From: DATAXI01 sp963756185
GTDB lineage: Bacteria; Verrucomicrobiota; Verrucomicrobiia; Chthoniobacterales; Chthoniobacteraceae
DNA length: 64,000 nt
Direction of reading: 5' to 3'
NCBI GenBank assembly: GCA_963756185.1
Contig: CAVWMS010000002.1
Location: 558,001-622,000 of the forward strand
In this document: in pieces, positions 15,520 through 28,078 of the stretch
Layout of the letters: the number at the start of each line of letters is the position of its first letter
How positions within the stretch are numbered: the stretch's first letter is position 1
The notes under the pieces: generated by a model
What the model was told of the DNA's origin: nothing
The model's database searches: none
What the model saw: only the letters and a program-made list of their open reading frames with translations
Program-made: the position numbers and the translations under genes

Positions 15520-16556
15520 AACAGAGCACCAACGCGCAAACCTCCTTCGTCTGTGCCTGCGCCCGCATCACCGGCGAGGACCTCGAGAAAATTCTCAGCG
15601 CCTCGGAGATGCCCACCTACGCGGACTTGAAGACCGCCTACGGCATCGGCGGCCGCTGCACCGCCTGCGAGTACGAGATCAAGGGCCTCCTCGACGAGCA
15701 TCTGACCGAGCGCATCGCCCGCAAGAAATCCGCCCCCGCCTCCACCGCGCCCCCGCGCCGCAAATGGCTTTCCCGCTTCTTCGGACGCAAGCGCGACGCC
15801 GCTCCGCCCGCGCCCGCTCCCGCCCCGCGCCCCGTCGCAAAAAGGCCGAACGCCCTCGAAGTCCCCGTGGCCTACCGCGCCGGCGTCTTCTTCCTGCGCA
15901 AGGACGGCCTCGAATCCCATCTCGCCATCGCCAGCCTCCAATTCCCCGAGCACACCGCCAATCCCAACGGCGCCGCCGTGACATTCCACGTCAGCCTTTA
16001 CGGCGAGGATGGCGCCCACCTCGCCACTTCGCGCGAATTCACCATGCCCAACAACTCGAGCATCGAATGCGCCCCCGCCGACCTCTTCCCCGGCCTCTCC
16101 GGCGACGTCGTCGGCGCCATGTACATCGATTTCGAGAAAGTGGCGCAGACCGGCTCGCTGCGGCCCTACGGCGTTTTGGTCAATACCGCTTCGTCCGCGC
16201 GCGCCCGCTGCCATTACCACGACAAGTTCGCCCTCGTCGACGACCCCGGCTTTTTCCAAAACACCTCGCCCTTCGAGTCCGGCCAGACCTGCTGGATGTC
16301 GATCTCGAATTGCCAGCAGCGCCGCTACGAAAGCGATTACCACCTCCAATTCGCCGGCACGACCCTCGACGGAAAAATCACCGTCGAACCCATGGCCTCG
16401 CGCTGGGTCAAACTCGCCGATCTTTTTCCCGGCCTCGATCCCGCGCGGCCCGATTTGTCGCCCGGCCTCTTCTGGCTCGATAATCCGCAGCACGTCATGG
16501 TTTACTTCTTCTGGCGAATCGACGCCTCCAATGTCTGGATGGCACAGCACCACTGA
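15516..16556 (+). CDS. BFD-like [2Fe-2S] domain fused to a large unknown domain
   Basis: This protein of about 346 residues starts at a GTG overlapping the methyltransferase stop. Its first 60 residues match the bacterioferritin-associated-ferredoxin-like [2Fe-2S] domain: C13-x-C15, then about 32 residues, then C48-x-x-C51 (GGRCTACEYEIKGLL). A basic, Ala/Pro-rich linker follows (about 68-112). The C-terminal 230 residues look beta-rich (AGVFFLRKDGLESHLAIASL; WMSISNCQQRRYESDYHLQF) and match no family I know. Free-standing BFD proteins help release iron from bacterioferritin; here the cluster may be regulatory or structural. It is coupled to the next gene by TGATG. Confidence 0.7.
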   Translation: MKQSTNAQTSFVCACARITGEDLEKILSASEMPTYADLKTAYGIGGRCTACEYEIKGLLDEHLTERIARKKSAPASTAPPRRKWLSRFFGRKRDAAPPAPAPAPRPVAKRPNALEVPVAYRAGVFFLRKDGLESHLAIASLQFPEHTANPNGAAVTFHVSLYGEDGAHLATSREFTMPNNSSIECAPADLFPGLSGDVVGAMYIDFEKVAQTGSLRPYGVLVNTASSARARCHYHDKFALVDDPGFFQNTSPFESGQTCWMSISNCQQRRYESDYHLQFAGTTLDGKITVEPMASRWVKLADLFPGLDPARPDLSPGLFWLDNPQHVMVYFFWRIDASNVWMAQHH

Positions 16557-17389
16557 TGAAAGATTCGACGGTCAAAAAACCTTCCAAGCCCAAGCGCCAG
16601 CGCGAATGGGCGCCCAGCGCCTTTCTCATTGTCCACGACCGCGATGTCTCGTGCACCATCCGCTTCACTCCCATGCACATCCGCCGCAAGGCCGACGCCC
16701 GCTACTTTTCCAGCGTCAAGGTTTACGGCAACAACCCGCTCCAGCCCGTCTGGCAGGCGGAGAGCGGCCCGCTGCCGCTCCATTCCGTCTATAACATCGA
16801 CAGCACCACAATCGCCCGCGACCTCGGCGTCGACCGCCTCTTTCACTACGGCGAGGCCTTCAACTCGAGCCCCGATTTCAATCCCCCCGACCCCAACATC
16901 GCCATGGCCTCCCACGTTCACTACCAGTCGGCCAATGGCAGTTTCCACGGCCATCTCGCCAGCTTCTTCATTTTCGGCTCCCCGCGCCGCATCGAGCGCG
17001 GCGAGTTCCATTACGAGTCATTCCCGTCCGCCCGCATCGACGATCAAATGTATTGCTCGGTCTATATCATCAATCCCTTCGTCCGCCCCAGCGGCTTTTG
17101 GGTGCAATTGATCACCGCCGATGGCGAGGTCATTGAGAGCGAGCGCATGACCGTGCGCGGCAAGGGCGTCGCCACATGGTCCGGCGAAGGCATCACGTTT
17201 CCTGCCGCGAAAAACCCCGTCGGCCTCATCGTCCGCAGCGAAGCCAAGACCACCTCGTTTTTCACCACCCGCATGCGCGATGGCCGCATGATCGGCCTCG
17301 ACCACGGCCACCCATTCCTCTGCCAGGTCCTCAATTACGTCGACCCCGTCACCGTAACCAACGTCCCCGCCGCCGCATCTCAATCATAG
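16556..17389 (+). CDS. unknown beta-rich protein, third gene of the methyltransferase operon
   Basis: This 277-residue protein starts with a basic tail (KKPSKPKRQREW) and has no signal peptide or TM segment. Motifs include RYFSSVKVYGNNPLQPVW, HVHYQSANGSFHGHLASFFI and SVYIINPFVRPSGFWVQL. Its style resembles the C-terminal domain of the preceding protein (aromatic, strand-rich), but I could not establish homology by eye. The start codon overlaps the upstream stop, so it is co-translated. It converges with, and overlaps by ten bases, the lipoprotein gene on the other strand. Confidence 0.6.
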   Translation: MKDSTVKKPSKPKRQREWAPSAFLIVHDRDVSCTIRFTPMHIRRKADARYFSSVKVYGNNPLQPVWQAESGPLPLHSVYNIDSTTIARDLGVDRLFHYGEAFNSSPDFNPPDPNIAMASHVHYQSANGSFHGHLASFFIFGSPRRIERGEFHYESFPSARIDDQMYCSVYIINPFVRPSGFWVQLITADGEVIESERMTVRGKGVATWSGEGITFPAAKNPVGLIVRSEAKTTSFFTTRMRDGRMIGLDHGHPFLCQVLNYVDPVTVTNVPAAASQS

Positions 17390-17622
17390 TGCCGCAGAAG
17401 CTTCTTCTTCTGCGCATTGTATTGTGACTGGGTGATGATTCCGGCGTCGTAAGCCTTTTGCAGGTCGATCAATTGCTGCCCCAGCGTGACGCTGTAATTT
17501 TCGGTTTCCGACCGGTTGACCGTCCTGCTGCTTCTGCCCCCGCCGAACCCAAGGCTCAGACAGCCGCTCAGGCACATCACCGCCGCCACAGCGGCGCATC
17601 CGGTTGCAAATAATCTCCTCAT
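17380..17622 (-). CDS. SHOCT-domain lipoprotein
   Basis: An 80-residue precursor with a lipoprotein signal (AAVAAVMCLSGC, lipidated Cys21). The C-terminal 30 residues (QLIDLQKAYDAGIITQSQYN) match the SHOCT domain, a short helical module at the ends of many bacterial proteins, thought to mediate oligomerisation. It would be membrane-anchored in the periplasm. Confidence 0.8.
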   Translation of the reverse strand: MRRLFATGCAAVAAVMCLSGCLSLGFGGGRSSRTVNRSETENYSVTLGQQLIDLQKAYDAGIITQSQYNAQKKKLLRHYD

Positions 17623-17674
17623 GGCGCGAAGCCGAGGTTACCAGCCCGGCGATTCCAATGCGAGCCTCTAAATC

Positions 17675-19141
17675 TTACTGCTCCGTCACCAGCGCGAAAG
17701 ACCGGTGCCCGTCCCTGCAAATCAACAACAGCACGCGGCTGCCCGTGATCTCCGAAAGCGCCTGCTTGTACTCCGCGACCGAATGGATCGGCACATGGTC
17801 GATCTCCTCGATCACGTCGCTCTGTTGCAGCGTGCCGCTCGCGGGCGAATTGTCATCCACGCTGGCCACCATTACCCCGTGCGCGTTTGGCGGCAGGTCC
17901 TCCTCATGGTCAGGCGGAATCTCGGTCACATCAATGCCGGCCAGCAGCGACGGTCCCGCCCCGGGAGGCGGCGTCTCCTCCTCCGAAGGTTGCTGCTCCT
18001 CGTCGGTCGCGGATTCATTCTGCGGCAGCTCGTCGATCTGCGCCGTCAGCGTCATCGCCTTGCCGTCGCGCTTGAGCCCGATGTTCACCTGCGATCCGGC
18101 CTCGAGGCCCACGATCTGATTGTGCAGATCGTTGAAACTGTGGACCGGCTGCGCCCCGATCGAAGTGATCACATCCTCCTTCTGGATCCCGGCCTTTTCC
18201 GCCGGCGAGCCGGGCCTGACGCCCTTCACATAAGCGCCGTCGATCTCCTGCATCCCCTTGCTCGCCGCCTCCTCCGGCGTCATGATTTCCACTCCCAGGT
18301 AACCGTGCGATACGCGGCCCGTCTTGATGATTTCATCCAGCGCCCGCCTCGCCGTGTTCGAGGGAATCGCGAATCCGACCCCCTCCCATCCGCCCGACTC
18401 CTGCCCCTCGAGGATCGCCGCGTTTATCCCGATGATCTCGCCCCGTATATCCACCAGCGGCCCGCCGGAGTTGCCCGGGTTGATCGCCGCGTCAGTCTGG
18501 AAGAACTCATTCGCGCTGGCCTCGATTGCACGCCCCTTGGCGCTGATGATTCCCTGCGTCACCGTCTCGTCGAATCCAAACGGATTGCCCACCGCAATCA
18601 CCCGCTGGCCCACCTTCACCTGGTCGGAGTCCCCAAACGCCAGCGGCGTGACCTTTACCCCGCTCACCTTCAGCACCGCGATGTCGCTCACCGGGTCCGA
18701 GCCGATGATCTGCGCCGGCACCGTCTGCCCATCCGAGAACCGAATGCTTACCTCATCCACGTCCGCGACCACGTGCTGGTTGGTCACGATATGGCCCTCC
18801 TTTGAAACGATGACCCCCGATCCCAGCGAGCGCATCTCCTCGGTCTGCGGCGCCATCCGCGCACGCCCGCCAAAGAACAGCTCGAACGGATCGACGACCG
18901 CGGGCGCCTCGACCCGCTTGGTCGCCACGATGCTCACCACCGAGGGCACCACCGCCTGCACCAGCCGCGTGTATTCCTTTTCCATCTCCTCGAGCACGTT
19001 CACGTCGTCGTAACTCAGCTTCGGTCCCGCCGCCGGCGTGAAATGCTGCGGAAATTGCTCTTCCGGACGCTTTTCCGTCCAGCGGTAGAGCCCATAGACG
19101 CATATTGCCACGATGAGCACAAAGAGGATGAATCTTCTCAT
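17675..19141 (-). CDS. HtrA/Deg-family periplasmic serine protease with two PDZ domains
   Basis: This 488-residue protein has an N-terminal membrane anchor (RFILFVLIVAICVYGLY), a trypsin-like domain with triad H123 (TNQHVVAD), D153 (SDIAVLKV) and S225 (NPGNSGGPL), and two PDZ domains (about 290-375 and 405-488). A Glu/Pro-rich linker (EEQQPSEEETPPPGAG) separates the PDZ domains. The family degrades or refolds misfolded envelope proteins; whether this one is DegP-, DegQ- or DegS-like is not clear. No anti-sigma target is adjacent. Its start is 119 bases after the recG stop. Confidence 0.92.
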   Translation of the reverse strand: MRRFILFVLIVAICVYGLYRWTEKRPEEQFPQHFTPAAGPKLSYDDVNVLEEMEKEYTRLVQAVVPSVVSIVATKRVEAPAVVDPFELFFGGRARMAPQTEEMRSLGSGVIVSKEGHIVTNQHVVADVDEVSIRFSDGQTVPAQIIGSDPVSDIAVLKVSGVKVTPLAFGDSDQVKVGQRVIAVGNPFGFDETVTQGIISAKGRAIEASANEFFQTDAAINPGNSGGPLVDIRGEIIGINAAILEGQESGGWEGVGFAIPSNTARRALDEIIKTGRVSHGYLGVEIMTPEEAASKGMQEIDGAYVKGVRPGSPAEKAGIQKEDVITSIGAQPVHSFNDLHNQIVGLEAGSQVNIGLKRDGKAMTLTAQIDELPQNESATDEEQQPSEEETPPPGAGPSLLAGIDVTEIPPDHEEDLPPNAHGVMVASVDDNSPASGTLQQSDVIEEIDHVPIHSVAEYKQALSEITGSRVLLLICRDGHRSFALVTEQ

Positions 19142-19260
19142 GGGAGCGGGATTTGGCAGGGGGCGGCCAATTTGACGGCAGGCAACGAACGTTCGCTCAA
19201 CTAATTTGCGAAAGCATCAATTTTCGCTGGCTGGTGATAAGATCGCGGTAGGACTCGTTC

Positions 19261-21315
19261 TCAGGCCGACTCGAGCCGCGGGTCGGCCTTGAAAAGGCGG
19301 ATCGCCGCGTCCCGCGCCGCGCGCATCCACGCCTGGTCGGCCAGCAGGTCGCCCAGCTTGAGCGGCGGCAGGCCGCTCTGGGCCGTACCCAGGATATCGC
19401 CCGGACCGCGCAGCCGCAGGTCGGCCTCGGCGATTTTAAATCCGTCCGCGGTCTCGGCCATGGTGGTCAGTTTTTCCAGCGCCACCGGGTCCGTGGCATC
19501 GGAAACGAGGATGCACCAGCTCTTGTGCGCGCCGCGCCCGATGCGCCCGCGCAACTGGTGCAATTGCGCCAGCCCGAACCGCTCGGCGTTTTCCACCAGC
19601 ATGATCGTGGCGTTCGGCACGTCGATCCCCACCTCGATCACCGATGTGGCGATGAGCGCCTGCGCCTTCCCCGCCCGGAATTTCTCCATCAGCGCATCCT
19701 TTTCCTCCGGGTCGATGCGCCCGTGCAGCAGCTCGCACCGCATCGGCTCGAGCAGTTTTTGCCACTTCTCGAATTCCTGCGCGGCAGCCTTCGCGTCCAG
19801 CTTCTCCGATTCCTCGACCAGCGGATAAACGATGTAAGCCTGCCTCCCCGCTTCCAGTTCCTTGCGGATGAACGCGGTCACCTCAGGCAATTTTCCGCTG
19901 TCGCGCACCGCGGTGACGATTTTTCCCCGCCCCGCCGGCATTTCATCCAGCGCGGAGACATCCAGGTCCCCATAGACCGTCATGGTCAGCGTGCGCGGGA
20001 TCGGCGTCGCCGTCATTACCAGCACGTCCGGGGCGGTCGATTGCTCGATCAGCCGCGCCCGCTGGAGGACGCCGAATTTGTGCTGCTCGTCGATGACCGC
20101 GAGGCCCAGGTTTCCAACGCCCGCGCCTTCATAAAGCAGCGCGTGCGTGCCGATAATGATTTCCGCCTCGCCGGGCGTCGGCGGGCGGCGCGCGCCCGGC
20201 TTGCCAACCACGGAGTCCTGCCATGCCCGGTCGTCGAAGAGCGGCATCGAGGATTCGGTGCGCTTCGAGCCGGTCCGCAACGCGATGTTGAGCCCCAGCG
20301 GCGCCAGCCACCGTTTGAAATTGAGGTAATGCTGCTCCGCCAGGATTTGCGTCGGCGCCATCAGCGCCGCCTGCGCTCCCGATTCCACGCAAAGCAGCAT
20401 CGCCGAAAGCGCCACCAGCGTCTTGCCCGAGCCAACGTCGCCGTGCAGCAGCCGGTTCATCGGGCGCGCGGCGGCCAGGTCGGCCCGGATTTCCTCGATC
20501 ACCCGTTTCTGCGCCCCCGTGAGCCCGAACGGCAGCGCCGCGTGGAATCGCCTCATCAATTCCCCCGGTCCGCAGTGGTTGATCCCCGGGCGCGAGACCG
20601 TTTCGGCCCGTTTCGCGCCGACGAAAAGCTGCATCGCGAAAAATTCGCCGAGCACCAGGTGCCGCCGCGCGGCCTCGCGCGCCTCTTCGGAATCGGGAAA
20701 ATGAATCTGCCTGAGCGCCACGCCAAAAGCCGTGGAATCGAGATCGCGCGGCAGCCGGTCCCGGAGGCTCGCGAGGTCGATCCCCTCCAGCGCGCGGAAG
20801 ACCGATGCCCGATACATTCGCTGCGTGATCCCTTCGGTCAGCCGGTAGATCGGCGTGATGCGGTTGAAATGGATCGACGCGTCGTCGCCCTCGACAATCT
20901 CGAATTCCGGGTGGTCAATGTAGAGCTTGCCGGAACGCTCCTTCGGTTTGCCGAACACGATCAGCTTGTGCCCGGCCGCGATCATCTTTTGCACGTGGTA
21001 GACATTGAACCAGCGGCAGATCAGCCGCGTGCTGAGCGCCGTCGCCTGCTCCTCCTCGAGCGTGACCTCAACCATCGTGCGCCCGCCGCGCAGCCGCTTG
21101 ACCGATACGCCCAGCACCGTCCCGCACACGCACACCGGCAGCTCCGATTCCGCATGCGGAAAATGGTCGAACCGGGTCCGGTCCTCGTAGCGCTTCGGGT
21201 AATGCGTGAGCAAATCCTCGACTGTAACCACGCCAAACCGTTCGAATTGCCGCGCCTTCTGCGCCGGTACCCAGGGCGTCTCTCGCAGCGGTTTCTCGAG
21301 CGGGTTCCCGGTCAC
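19261..21315 (-). CDS. recG: ATP-dependent DNA helicase RecG
   Basis: RecG remodels stalled replication forks and Holliday junctions. The 684-residue protein has the N-terminal wedge/OB domain, Walker A at residues 292-299 (GDVGSGKT), the DEQH box at 409-412, MTATPIPRTL (motif III) and motif VI (QLHQLRGRIGRG). I start at GTG 21315, which overlaps the recJ stop (GTGA); the frame stays open much further upstream, but only as a shadow of recJ. recJ and recG are therefore co-translated, a sensible repair pairing. Confidence 0.95.
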   Translation of the reverse strand: MTGNPLEKPLRETPWVPAQKARQFERFGVVTVEDLLTHYPKRYEDRTRFDHFPHAESELPVCVCGTVLGVSVKRLRGGRTMVEVTLEEEQATALSTRLICRWFNVYHVQKMIAAGHKLIVFGKPKERSGKLYIDHPEFEIVEGDDASIHFNRITPIYRLTEGITQRMYRASVFRALEGIDLASLRDRLPRDLDSTAFGVALRQIHFPDSEEAREAARRHLVLGEFFAMQLFVGAKRAETVSRPGINHCGPGELMRRFHAALPFGLTGAQKRVIEEIRADLAAARPMNRLLHGDVGSGKTLVALSAMLLCVESGAQAALMAPTQILAEQHYLNFKRWLAPLGLNIALRTGSKRTESSMPLFDDRAWQDSVVGKPGARRPPTPGEAEIIIGTHALLYEGAGVGNLGLAVIDEQHKFGVLQRARLIEQSTAPDVLVMTATPIPRTLTMTVYGDLDVSALDEMPAGRGKIVTAVRDSGKLPEVTAFIRKELEAGRQAYIVYPLVEESEKLDAKAAAQEFEKWQKLLEPMRCELLHGRIDPEEKDALMEKFRAGKAQALIATSVIEVGIDVPNATIMLVENAERFGLAQLHQLRGRIGRGAHKSWCILVSDATDPVALEKLTTMAETADGFKIAEADLRLRGPGDILGTAQSGLPPLKLGDLLADQAWMRAARDAAIRLFKADPRLESA

Positions 21316-22997
21316 GGCGCGCCCTCCGCGCGGCGCAGCGCCTTGATCTCGACCTGCAGGCTCACCCGCCCGTTGTACTCGTTGCGTCCCACCTGGAAGG
21401 CGATATCCCACGGCGGCTCCGGCAGCGCCCTTTGCGCCCCTCCGAAGAAAATGGCCTGCTGCGCCCGCCCGCCGCCGTTTTGCATCAGCGTGAAGCGGTA
21501 ATGCTTTTCCTTCAGGATGCGCGTCTCCGCGGCGCGCACGTTGCGCGCGAGGAAGAGCGGCTGCGAATTGCCAATGCCGAATGGCTGGAGCATCTCGTGA
21601 TATTTCAGGAAATCGAAATGCAAATCGTCGAGCGCCACTTCCGCATCGAGATGGAGCCGCGGCCGCAATTGCTCGTCGGTCAGTTGCGCCCGCGCCTCCC
21701 GCCGGAAACGCTCCTGGAATTGCAGGAACTGCTCGCGCCGGATCGTGAGCCCCGCCGCCATCTCGTGCCCGCCATATTTCACGAGGCAATCCGCGCACGT
21801 CGCCAGCGCCTCCACCATCGAGAGCCCCTCGATGCTCCGCCCGCTCCCCTTGCCGAGACCCGTCTCGTCGAAGCCGATGACGAATGTCGCCCGGTGATGC
21901 GCCTTGCTCAGCCGCGACGCGACAATCCCCAGCACGCCCGGATGCCACCCCTCCCCGCCGACGATGATCGCCGCGTGCTCCGGCTTGAATTCCTTTTCCA
22001 CCATCGCCTCGGCCTCGCGGTGAATCACTTTCTCCACCTCCTGGCGCTCCCGGTTTTGCCCGGACAGCGCCGCGGCCAGCTCTTTCGCCTGCGCGTGGTC
22101 CTCGGTCAGCAACAGTTCGAGCGATTGCTCCGCGCTCGACAACCGCCCGGCGGCGTTGATGCGCGGACCAAGCTTGAACCCCACATCCGCGGGCGTGAAC
22201 GGCGGCGCGATTCCCGCCGATTCGATCAGCGCCCGCACGCCGGTCCAGCGCGATTTTTCCAACTGCACGAGCCCCCGTTGCACCAGGATGCGGTTCTCGC
22301 CCCGCAGCGGCACGATGTCCGCCACGGTCCCCAGCGCGACGATGTCCAGGTAATCGCGCAAATCCACCTCCGGCGCCGGCCGCGCCTTCAGCAGTGCGTG
22401 GCACGCCTTGAAGACGATCCCGGCGCTGCACAGGTAATGAAAATCGTCGCCGAGCTTCGGGTTCACCAGCGCCAGGCAGGGTGGCAGCTCGCCCTTGCAC
22501 TCGTGATGGTCGAACACGAGCACTTCGACGCCTTGCGCGCGCAACCCGGCGATTTCCGCCACCGAGCAGGTGCCGCAGTCGAGCGCCACCAGCAATTGCG
22601 GCTGGTGCTCCGCCACGCAGCGCGCGATCCCCTCGGGGCTCAGCCCGTAGCCCTCGTCCATGCGCAACGGCAGGAACGGGCGCGGATCGGCGCCGAGCCG
22701 CCGCAGGATGCGCGTGAAGAGCGCAAGCGAGGTCACGCCATCCACATCGTAATCGCCGTACAGCACAATGCGCTCGCGCCGGTCGATGGCTTGCAGGATG
22801 CGCTCGATGGCCGCGCGCATGTTCGGAAGCAGAAATGGGTCCGAGAGATTTTTCAGCCGCGGATCGAGGAAGAGCCGCGCCTCGGCCGGATCGTTCAATC
22901 CGCGCAGCGCCAGCAGCCGCGCCAGGAACGGCGGGCAGCCAAGCGCCTCCGCGAGCGGCTGCTCGGGAAAGAGCGCGGGACGCAGGAACCAGGTCAT
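21312..22997 (-). CDS. recJ: single-stranded-DNA exonuclease RecJ
   Basis: This 561-residue DHH-family nuclease degrades 5' single-stranded ends in recombination and mismatch repair. Metal-binding motifs are present: GDYDVDG (D82, D84, D86), LDCGT (D140) and the DHH triplet at 163-165. Downstream come PRINAAGRL and VGGEGWHPGVLGIVASRL (DHHA1 domain) and a C-terminal OB-like region. It begins 57 bases after the GH63 stop and is coupled to recG. Confidence 0.95.
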   Translation of the reverse strand: MTWFLRPALFPEQPLAEALGCPPFLARLLALRGLNDPAEARLFLDPRLKNLSDPFLLPNMRAAIERILQAIDRRERIVLYGDYDVDGVTSLALFTRILRRLGADPRPFLPLRMDEGYGLSPEGIARCVAEHQPQLLVALDCGTCSVAEIAGLRAQGVEVLVFDHHECKGELPPCLALVNPKLGDDFHYLCSAGIVFKACHALLKARPAPEVDLRDYLDIVALGTVADIVPLRGENRILVQRGLVQLEKSRWTGVRALIESAGIAPPFTPADVGFKLGPRINAAGRLSSAEQSLELLLTEDHAQAKELAAALSGQNRERQEVEKVIHREAEAMVEKEFKPEHAAIIVGGEGWHPGVLGIVASRLSKAHHRATFVIGFDETGLGKGSGRSIEGLSMVEALATCADCLVKYGGHEMAAGLTIRREQFLQFQERFRREARAQLTDEQLRPRLHLDAEVALDDLHFDFLKYHEMLQPFGIGNSQPLFLARNVRAAETRILKEKHYRFTLMQNGGGRAQQAIFFGGAQRALPEPPWDIAFQVGRNEYNGRVSLQVEIKALRRAEGAP

Positions 22998-23054
22998 CGG
23001 CGGACCTGGGTTTGCCCGCGCAATTTCAAAAGGGGCTCTGGATCGCTGCGCATC

Positions 23055-25734
<2,680 letters not shown>

Positions 25735-25847
25735 GGTCGGACTCTCTTTTTCCCTCGCTCCATCGGGGGCCTGGAATCAATGAAACTCACACCCGCAACA
25801 TTACCGGCCCAATATCGCACTGTCCATCTTCCGCGCCGCGCCAGGTC

Positions 25848-26648
25848 TATTCAGCCTCGTCGCGCATCTGGCGGCGGATGATGCCCCTGCTGCTCGCCTC
25901 GATGAACGTCCACCAGTTGCTCGATCTCCGCATTGCCCCATAGCGTCTTCCGGATTTCCTCGACCGCCTGCTTGACGTTCATTTTCGACCGGTAGAGCAG
26001 CCGGTACGCCTCCCGCAGCCGCCGCACGCTCTCCTCGGCGAAACCGTGCCGCTCGAGTCCCACCTGGTTCACCCCTCGCACCTGCGCGGGATTGCCGTCG
26101 GCGATCATATACGGCGGCACGTCCTGCACGATCTTCGAGCAGCCCCCCGTGATCGCGTGCCGCCCGATCCGGCAATACTGGTGGATCGCCGTCAGCCCGC
26201 CGATCACCGCGCAATCGTGCACCTCGACATGCCCCGCGATGGTGCCGTTGTTGGAAAAAATAACCCCGTCGCCCACCACGCAATCATGCGCCACGTGGCT
26301 GTACGCGAGAAAGTTGCCGCGGTTTCCGATCCGCGTCCACGACCCGCGCCCGGTCCCGCGGTGCACCGTGACGAATTCGCGGAACGTGTTGCCATCGCCG
26401 ATGCGCAAATGGGTCGGCTCGCCCGTGGTATTTCAAATCCTGCGTTTGCTGGCCGATCGACGCATACGGCGTAAAAAACGTTCTCCGCCCCGATCACGCT
26501 CGGCCCCTCGATGGTCACATGGTTCTGCAGCCGGCAGCCCGTCGCCCAGCTCGACTTCCGCCCCGATCACGCAATACGGGCCCACGCGCACGCCGTCGCC
26601 CAGCCGCGCGCCCGGCTCCACGATGCACGTCGGATGGATCTCGTTCAC
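25848..26648 (-). CDS. lpxA: UDP-N-acetylglucosamine O-acyltransferase LpxA, frameshifted
   Basis: LpxA catalyses the first acylation of UDP-GlcNAc in lipid A synthesis. The left-handed beta-helix hexapeptides are clear (IHPTCIVEPGARLGDGVRVG; IGNRGNFLAYSHVAHDCVVG), with the catalytic His in SHVAHDC, and the C-terminal helices follow (RRLREAYRLLYRSKMNVKQA). The frame breaks near 26600 and again near 26430. One extra G at 25907 destroys the true end; removing it gives DFIEASSRGIIRRQMRDEAE and a stop at 25848. Total is about 266 codons, the usual LpxA length. The GTG start overlaps the lpxC-fabZ stop (GTGA). Confidence 0.9.
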
Positions 26649-27964
26649 GTCTCGACGATCCCAAACATCATGTGCGCCTCGGAGATCACCTCGTCATTGA
26701 CCATGCACCGCCCCAGCGCCTTCGCGATCCGGCCGCGGAATTTCAGCATCTCGACGTGGATGAACAGCGTGTCGCCCGGCAGCACCGGCTTGCGGAATTT
26801 CACCTCGTCCGCGCTCATGAAATAGCCGATTTGTCCCGCCGAATCCGGCCATGCGCAGCAACAGGATGCTCGCCACCTGCGCCATCGCCTCGAGCTGCAA
26901 CACGCCCGGCATCACCGGGTGTCCCGGGAAATGGCCCTGGAAAAAAGGCTCGTTGATCGTGACCGATTTCACGCCGGTGCATTTCGTGTCGCCCTCGAAC
27001 GCCACGATGCGGTCCACCATCAAAAACGGGTACCGGTGCGGCAGGATCCGCATCAGGTCGTTCACGTCGAGCACCGCGCCCCCTTTCGGCACGATCGACG
27101 GCGGCACCAGCGTCATCAGCTTCGTGAGCTGTTTCGGCATCGCCCGCGCCAGTTCCGTGTTCGGCCCGTGGCCCGGCTTGACCGCGATGACGTGGCCCTT
27201 GATCCGCCGGCCAAACAGCGCCAGGTCGCCCACGATATCGAGGATCTTGTGCCGCGCGAATTCGTCCGGGAACCGCAGCGGCTCCTTGCTCGAGTACCGA
27301 TTCGCCCCGGATCACAATGGCGCTCTCGAGCGAACCCCCCTTGATCAGGCCCTTGTCCATCAGCGGCTTCACATCCTCGTAGTAAACGAACGTCCGCGCC
27401 GGGGCGATTTCCTTCTCAAAGATCTCCGGCGTGATCTCCGTGCTGTGGATATTGCGTGAACCGCCCGTTCGGCCCCTGCTGCGTGCAGGAGATGCGGAAT
27501 TTCTCATCCGGCACCACCGTCATCAGCGAGCCGCGTCTTGGTCTCGATATGGAGCGGCTCGTGGACGCCGAATTGCGGCGCCTGCCCCTCCTGCGCCGCC
27601 ACGCCCGCCCGCTTGATCAATTCCACGTACGGCCCCGCGCTGCCGTCGCCGATGGGCGGCTCGTTCGCGTCCATCTCGATGATGGCGTTGTCCACTCCCA
27701 GCCCCGCCAGCGCCGCGAGCACGTGCTCGACCGTCTGCACCTTGACGTTCCCCTCCGCGATGGTCGTCGCCCGCTCGACCGTCTTCACGTTCTCGATCCT
27801 GGCGTCGATGGTCGGCTCGTCCGGCAGGTCGCTCCTGCGAAATTTGCGCCCCGTTCCCGGCGGCGCCGGGTGGAGCGTGAGTGTGACCTTCTCGCCCGTG
27901 TGCAGGGCCGTGCCGGTGAGGGAGGCGCTTTTGCAAGGGTTTGCTGGGGGGCGAATTCGGACAT
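26645..27964 (-). CDS. lpxC-fabZ: bifunctional LpxC-FabZ fusion, frameshifted
   Basis: The N-terminal two thirds is LpxC, the zinc deacetylase committing to lipid A synthesis (SLTGTALHTGEKVTLTLHPA; TVEHVLAALAGLGVDNAIIE with a zinc-ligand His; HKILDIVGDLALFG with the distal ligands in another frame). It is joined directly to FabZ, the beta-hydroxyacyl-ACP dehydratase (ILPHRYPFLMVDRI with the catalytic His; GHFPGHPVMPGVLQLEAMAQ with the Glu). Such fusions are known in Bacteroidetes and some other Gram-negative phyla. I start at ATG 27964 (SEFAPQQTL). One base is missing just after it, and further breaks lie near 27530, 27300 and 26850. Confidence 0.9.
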
Positions 27965-28078
27965 CAGGTATTGGGCGCCGGCAGTTTTCCTTCCCCGCGG
28001 CAGCCGGTGTCAACCCCTACTTGCGCCCCGGATGGCCCTTCGGTAACGGAAAGGCGGCCATTTCCTGGCTCTGCCCGT

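Noticed and set aside
19261..22500. A 1079-codon open frame covering recG and part of recJ
   Set aside because: Upstream of 21315 the frame translates to Gly/Ala/Arg-rich sequence, a shadow of recJ. The RecG N-terminus and the GTGA overlap fix the start at 21315.
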